From: JAVBMP01 sp031552315
GTDB taxonomy: Bacteria; Desulfobacterota; Desulfovibrionia; Desulfovibrionales; Desulfovibrionaceae
Direction: 5' to 3'
DNA length: 64,000 nucleotides
Assembly (NCBI GenBank): GCA_031552315.1
Contig: JAVBMP010000031.1
Span: forward strand, 14,952-78,951
Shown: positions 60,741 through 64,000 of the stretch, in pieces
Numbering within the stretch: the stretch's first letter is position 1
Layout of the letters: each line of letters opens with the position of its first letter
Notes under the pieces: generated by a model
What the model saw: only the letters and a program-made list of their open reading frames with translations
Databases searched by the model: none
What the model was told of the DNA's origin: nothing
Position numbers and translations under genes: made by a program

Positions 60741-60770
60741 CGAACAGAGCATCGCGAAACTCTAAACCCC

Positions 60771-60897
60771 TAGAGTGGTTTACGCTTGAAATAGTCGCTT
60801 AAAGGCGAGCAAAGCTAGCCTAAGACTATTTCGCGGCAAGGATTTGAAGACAAATCCTTGCTGAGCAATTCACTCATTTCAATCGTAAATTGCTCTA
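60771..60897 (+). repeat. Family C palindromic repeat, copy 4
   Basis: 127 bases, same orientation as copy 1, with changes that weaken the inner stems (TTAAAGGCGAGC, GCTAGCCTAAGAC). Outer arms are intact. It sits between two family B sequences, in the 500-base gap between panC and flgH. Confidence 0.85.
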
Positions 60898-60920
60898 ATC
60901 GGGTTCAGGAGGGTGGGGGC

Positions 60921-60970
60921 CTGGGGGAGGGAACCTCAAGGGACGCGTCCCTTGGGGTTCCCTCCCCCAG
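60921..60970. repeat. Long hairpin, family B copy 3
   Basis: Almost identical to the copy at 58360: CTGGGGGAGGG..CC, the GGGACGCGTCCC centre and CCCTCCCCCAG. It ends 10 bases before the flgH stop and probably serves as its terminator. Confidence 0.75.
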
Positions 60971-60979
60971 AACATTTTC

Positions 60980-61726
60980 CTAGAACGGCCAGATGTTGTC
61001 CAGAACTCTGGTCAGCCAGCCCGGCTTCTGTTTGTCGCTGATAATGCCGGAGCCGTAGTAGGCCACGGTGGAATCGGCCATTTGGGTGGAAAGCACGGTG
61101 TTGTCGGAACGTACGTCGCTGGGCCGCACCAGCCCGCGCACCACCAGGTATTCTGTTTCACCGTTCACGCGGATTTCGCGCGCGCCTTCAATTTGCAGCA
61201 CGCCGCCCGGCAGTATTTGGTGGACGCGCGCGCCCACGCTGGTTGTAACGTAGTTTTCCCGCTTGGTTTCACCGCTGCCGGAAAAAGCGCTGGAGCTTTT
61301 GGCGGCAAGCATGGGGTCAGCGCCCACTTTGCCGCTGGCCAGGCCAAGGGGGGCAAAGGCATAGAGCGGGGAAACGGTTTTGCGCCCGAAGGCGGCTTCC
61401 ACACCCAGGTTTATGCTGGATTCACGGTCCGCGTCTGTTTCAGCCTTGTTTTTGGCCTTGGTATTTTCCACCACCTGCACGACAACCAGGTCGCCCACGC
61501 GACGGGCGCGGTTATCTTCAAACAGCCCGGCGGAAGAGCTTTCACTGTACAGTGAACCGGGGTTGTTGTAGCGCTGTTCCGGTTCACGGTAGGCCTGAGC
61601 GGGCGTTACCGGGGCGGCCGGAGTGGGGCGTTGCGGCCCGGCGGCGCAGCCGGAACCCAGGCTGACGGCCAAAAGCATAAAAGCTGCCAAGCTTTTTGGG
61701 TGCTTGAAAAAATTGTAACTGTTCAT
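60980..61726 (-). CDS. flgH: Flagellar L-ring protein FlgH
   Basis: 248 residues. A lipoprotein-like signal (SLAAFMLLAVSLGSGC, Cys about 27) anchors it in the outer membrane, where it forms the L ring around the rod. Conserved parts: NNPGSLYSESSSAGLFEDNRARRVGDLVVVQVVENTKAKNKAETDADRESS, VGARVHQILPGGVLQIEGAREIRVNGETEYLVVRGLVRPSDV, ADSTVAYYGSG. AGGGG precedes the ATG. It follows flgA by 113 bases. Confidence 0.94.
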   Translation of the reverse strand: MNSYNFFKHPKSLAAFMLLAVSLGSGCAAGPQRPTPAAPVTPAQAYREPEQRYNNPGSLYSESSSAGLFEDNRARRVGDLVVVQVVENTKAKNKAETDADRESSINLGVEAAFGRKTVSPLYAFAPLGLASGKVGADPMLAAKSSSAFSGSGETKRENYVTTSVGARVHQILPGGVLQIEGAREIRVNGETEYLVVRGLVRPSDVRSDNTVLSTQMADSTVAYYGSGIISDKQKPGWLTRVLDNIWPF

Positions 61727-61839
61727 AATCCCCTCCGTATGTTGAACTGAAATTTGTTTGCTGTATGCGCCTGCAACCTGCGAATGTTGTTTTCTGTCAA
61801 AGGAATATATTTGCCGTGGGCAGGGGCAAAGGGCACTGC

Positions 61840-62958
61840 TTACAACCCGGCCTGCAATTGGGGCGGGCGTATGAATACTGTGTTGCCGTCCTGCACCGTG
61901 GCGTAAATTTGTTTGCGGCTGGCCGTGTTGCGTACGGGAATGGTTTCACCCGGCACGCCGTCCGACATGGCTTCCGCGCTGACTGTAAGCGTTACGCCGC
62001 TGGAACGGTAAACCAGGTTCACCTTGCTGCCCTTGGCGACTGTGGGTATGTTAGACAAATCGCTTTGGTAAATGACCTGATCAAGCGTTACCGGGCGCAT
62101 AAGCCGCCACGGGCCGCCCTGGCCGTCCCACACCCCTTCACGCAACGATGCCAGGTTTTTGCGCACAAAGGTCACCTTGTCCACTTCCAGGGCCTCGCCC
62201 TTGTTCATGGGGGCGGTGGCGCAGGGCACGTTTATCCAGCAATCTACAAAAACCGTGCCTGTAAGGCGTTTGGTAATGTTTCCGCCAACTTCAACAACGT
62301 TCAGGCGCAGGCTTACCCGGCCCGCTTCCATCTTGCCGGAAGGTTCCACCTCCAGCTGCTGGTGGGCGTTTGCCATGAATATGTAAGGCGGCAGGCGGAA
62401 GTCCTGCAAGGAAGCTTCACCCGGCAGGGCGGAAACGTATCTTGTCAGTTTTTTGACGGCAATTGCCTGAATGTCGGCGGGCATAAGCACCTTGCCCCCG
62501 CGTTGCAGGGCCATGGAAGGCGGGTAAAGGCAAAGGCGGGCCAGTTCCGGCCCAAGAAATTCCACCGCGGCCTGTTGCAGGCGGGGCCTGGTCATATTGA
62601 CCGGCCTGCCGGATTCCGCCGGGGAAGCCCACAGCTTGCGGGTGGAAAGTTTGGCCCACAAATCAGCCGGGATATCCCCGGCCGGGGTGGCTATTTCACC
62701 CAAAAAAACATCCGGCCCGGCCACGGTGGCCGCTTCAACAAAGCGGATGCGCCAGGCGGTTGCCGGGCCGTATTCTTCCGCGTTTTCCGCCCCAAGGGCC
62801 TTTTGGGCTTGCAGCGGGTTTTGCACCAAAAAGGCCAGGCTGGCCGCCAGAACAATATAGGCAAGCGCCTTGCAGGTGACCTTGAGCATGGCAAAGGGCA
62901 GGCTGTTGCGGAAAATGAATTCTTCATCAATAATAACAACATCAATGGCGTCTGACAT
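61840..62958 (-). CDS. flgA: Flagellar P-ring assembly chaperone FlgA
   Basis: 372 residues, longer than usual FlgA. A 23-residue polar leader (starting MSDAIDVVIIDEE) precedes a signal-like helix (ALAYIVLAASLAFLVQNPLQA). The central part has repeated FlgA-like strands, and the C-terminal SAF-type domain covers about 240-370 (NKGEALEVDKVTFVRKNLA, PVTLDQVIYQSDLSNIPTVAKGSKVNLVYRSSGVTLTV). FlgA helps polymerise FlgI in the periplasm. AAGGAG six bases before 62958 supports that start despite the leader. It lies between flgG and flgH. Confidence 0.88.
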   Translation of the reverse strand: MSDAIDVVIIDEEFIFRNSLPFAMLKVTCKALAYIVLAASLAFLVQNPLQAQKALGAENAEEYGPATAWRIRFVEAATVAGPDVFLGEIATPAGDIPADLWAKLSTRKLWASPAESGRPVNMTRPRLQQAAVEFLGPELARLCLYPPSMALQRGGKVLMPADIQAIAVKKLTRYVSALPGEASLQDFRLPPYIFMANAHQQLEVEPSGKMEAGRVSLRLNVVEVGGNITKRLTGTVFVDCWINVPCATAPMNKGEALEVDKVTFVRKNLASLREGVWDGQGGPWRLMRPVTLDQVIYQSDLSNIPTVAKGSKVNLVYRSSGVTLTVSAEAMSDGVPGETIPVRNTASRKQIYATVQDGNTVFIRPPQLQAGL

Positions 62959-63025
62959 GGCTTGCTCCTTGTTGTCCTTAAGGCTCTTGATCATCTGCCT
63001 GGGCTATCCGGTTTCAGGGGTAACC

Positions 63026-63814
63026 TTAGCGTTTAAGCTGAATTGCGGTCTGCAACATACTGTCCGAGGTCTGAATGGCTTTGGAGTTCATTTCATAGGC
63101 GCGCTGGCCCACAATCATGTTCACCATTTCGTCCACCACTTCCACGTTGGACATTTCCAGAAAGCCCTGGGCAATGGTGCCGGTGTTTTCTTCGCCGGGC
63201 ACGCCTTCCTGAGCTTCGCCAGAGGCTTCGGTTGTGCTGTAGAGGTTGCGGCCCCTGGCATCCAGGCCGGCCGGGTTTATGAAGGTGTAAAGCGGAATGT
63301 CCGCCCCGGCCAATTCCTGCCCCTGGGCGTCCAGGGCGGCTATGTGCCCGTTTTCCGTCACCACGATATTTTTTGTTTCCGCCGGGACGGTAAATTCCGG
63401 TTGCAGCACGTAGCCGTTGGCCGTGACCATGGTGCCTTCATTGTTCAGTTTGAAGGCCCCGGCCCGGGTGTACATTTCTTCTCCGTTCACCATGACCTGG
63501 AAGAAGCCATCGCCTTCAATGGCCAGGTCAAGCGGGTTGGTGGTGTTTTGGTAGTCACCCTGAGAAAAGAATTTGTGCACCGTGGTCGGGCGCACGCCCA
63601 TGCCCACCTGAATGCCGGTGGGTATGCGCTGGTCGCCGTCCGCCCCGGTAATGGAGCCGGCTATTTTCAGGGTTTGGTACATCAGGTCTTCAAATTCCGC
63701 CCGGTTCTTTTTGAAGCCGGTGGTGTTGACGTTCGCCAGGTTGTGCGAAATCACGTCTATGTTCAATTGCTGGGCCACCATGCCTGTGGCGGCTGTCCAG
63801 AGCGAACGCATCAT
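63026..63814 (-). CDS. flgG: Flagellar distal rod protein FlgG
   Basis: 262 residues, standard length. N-terminus MMRSLWTAATGMVAQQLNIDVISHNLANVNTTGFKKNRAEFEDLMYQ and C-terminus GFLEMSNVEVVDEMVNMIVGQRAYEMNSKAIQTSDSMLQTAIQL are the diagnostic rod/hook helices. The middle shows FFQVMVNGEEMYTRAGAFKLN. It forms the distal rod that crosses the P and L rings. AGGAGG precedes the ATG. It is followed by flgA and flgH; flgI is not in the window. Confidence 0.96.
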   Translation of the reverse strand: MMRSLWTAATGMVAQQLNIDVISHNLANVNTTGFKKNRAEFEDLMYQTLKIAGSITGADGDQRIPTGIQVGMGVRPTTVHKFFSQGDYQNTTNPLDLAIEGDGFFQVMVNGEEMYTRAGAFKLNNEGTMVTANGYVLQPEFTVPAETKNIVVTENGHIAALDAQGQELAGADIPLYTFINPAGLDARGRNLYSTTEASGEAQEGVPGEENTGTIAQGFLEMSNVEVVDEMVNMIVGQRAYEMNSKAIQTSDSMLQTAIQLKR

Positions 63815-63921
63815 AAAGGTATCCTCCTGGCCTTGCGGCCTTGTCTGCTTTTTGACTGTATGAAGCTTAAAGCAATTTTAGTGCCGAAACTTTGAACAGC
63901 CTAACCACATTTTATATCACA

Positions 63922-63983
63922 GCCTGTCGAGGGGCCGCGGGGAAATCGTTTCCCCGCGCGGGTTCCAAGGGCGGAGCCCTTGG
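63922..63983. repeat. Double-hairpin repeat, family E copy 2
   Basis: GCCTGTCGAGGGG, then the stem GCGGGGAAA-TCG-TTTCCCCGC, then a second stem CCAAGGGC-GGA-GCCCTTGG. The order of parts matches the reverse complement of 22722-22783. It lies upstream of flgG, near the right edge. Confidence 0.6.
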
Positions 63984-64000
63984 TCGCCGAAGGCATTTTT

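Noticed and set aside
63026..63895. A plus-strand open frame across flgG and the start of flgA
   Set aside because: Antisense to two certain flagellar genes; no support of its own.

Overview
The window reads as chromosome of a motile, Gram-negative, GC-rich bacterium of the Desulfovibrionaceae type (Desulfobacterota). The case rests on protein style and gene order: a MurJ/RNase R pair, rpmH-rnpA-yidD-yidC-jag-mnmE next to alaS and recA, a motA-motB-motB-fliL-fliN-fliO-fliP-fliQ flagellar operon, flgG-flgA-flgH, and an Mla-type lipid transport operon. I cannot name the species. No rRNA, tRNA or CRISPR array was recognised.

Layout. 1-4 kb: murJ (cut by the left edge) and rnr on the minus strand. 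4-9 kb: an adenosine-type deaminase, a 900-residue unknown protein with a CCHC zinc knuckle, and two divergent XRE-type regulators. 9-15 kb: mnmE, jag, yidC, yidD, rnpA and rpmH (minus). 15-19 kb: alaS and recA (minus). 19-24 kb: a third XRE regulator, an unknown membrane protein, a GT92-like glycosyltransferase, rnhA and an unknown single-pass protein. 23.6-27.2 kb: mlaE, mlaF, mlaD and an auxiliary lipoprotein. 27.6-35.3 kb (plus): a DHH phosphoesterase, a cytoplasmic sensor kinase with a Rossmann-like N-terminus, a 48-residue membrane protein missed by length filters, a secreted protein with two CAP-like domains, a DciA-like protein, trmJ and a YggS-type protein. 35.5-41.3 kb: flagellar stator and export genes. 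41-47.6 kb: a PHP phosphatase, a ComFB-like protein, a NtrB/ZraS-like kinase with its sigma-54 activator, and tlyA. 47.8-55.6 kb: a repeat-rich secreted protein, an RNase H-fold exonuclease, an M24 peptidase, mutM, a glycosyltransferase, a YedI-like protein and a DUF2333 protein. 55.9-58.2 kb: an AT-richer mcrBC restriction pair that looks acquired. 58.4-64 kb (minus): metK, panC, flgH, flgA and flgG.

Two features set the window apart. First, several families of short palindromic repeats (about 50-160 bp) fill the intergenic spaces. Several lie flush with gene ends, and in at least three cases the first bases of the element serve as the stop codon of the neighbouring gene. One tandem array shows what looks like an empty and a filled insertion site side by side, and one element appears to carry the ribosome binding site of a glycosyltransferase gene. 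Second, many otherwise conserved proteins (MurJ, RNase R, MnmE, Jag, YggS, the 42.8 kb kinase, the sigma-54 activator) carry in-frame low-complexity expansions rich in G, P, Q, R and E. All functional calls come from reading the sequence; no database search was run.
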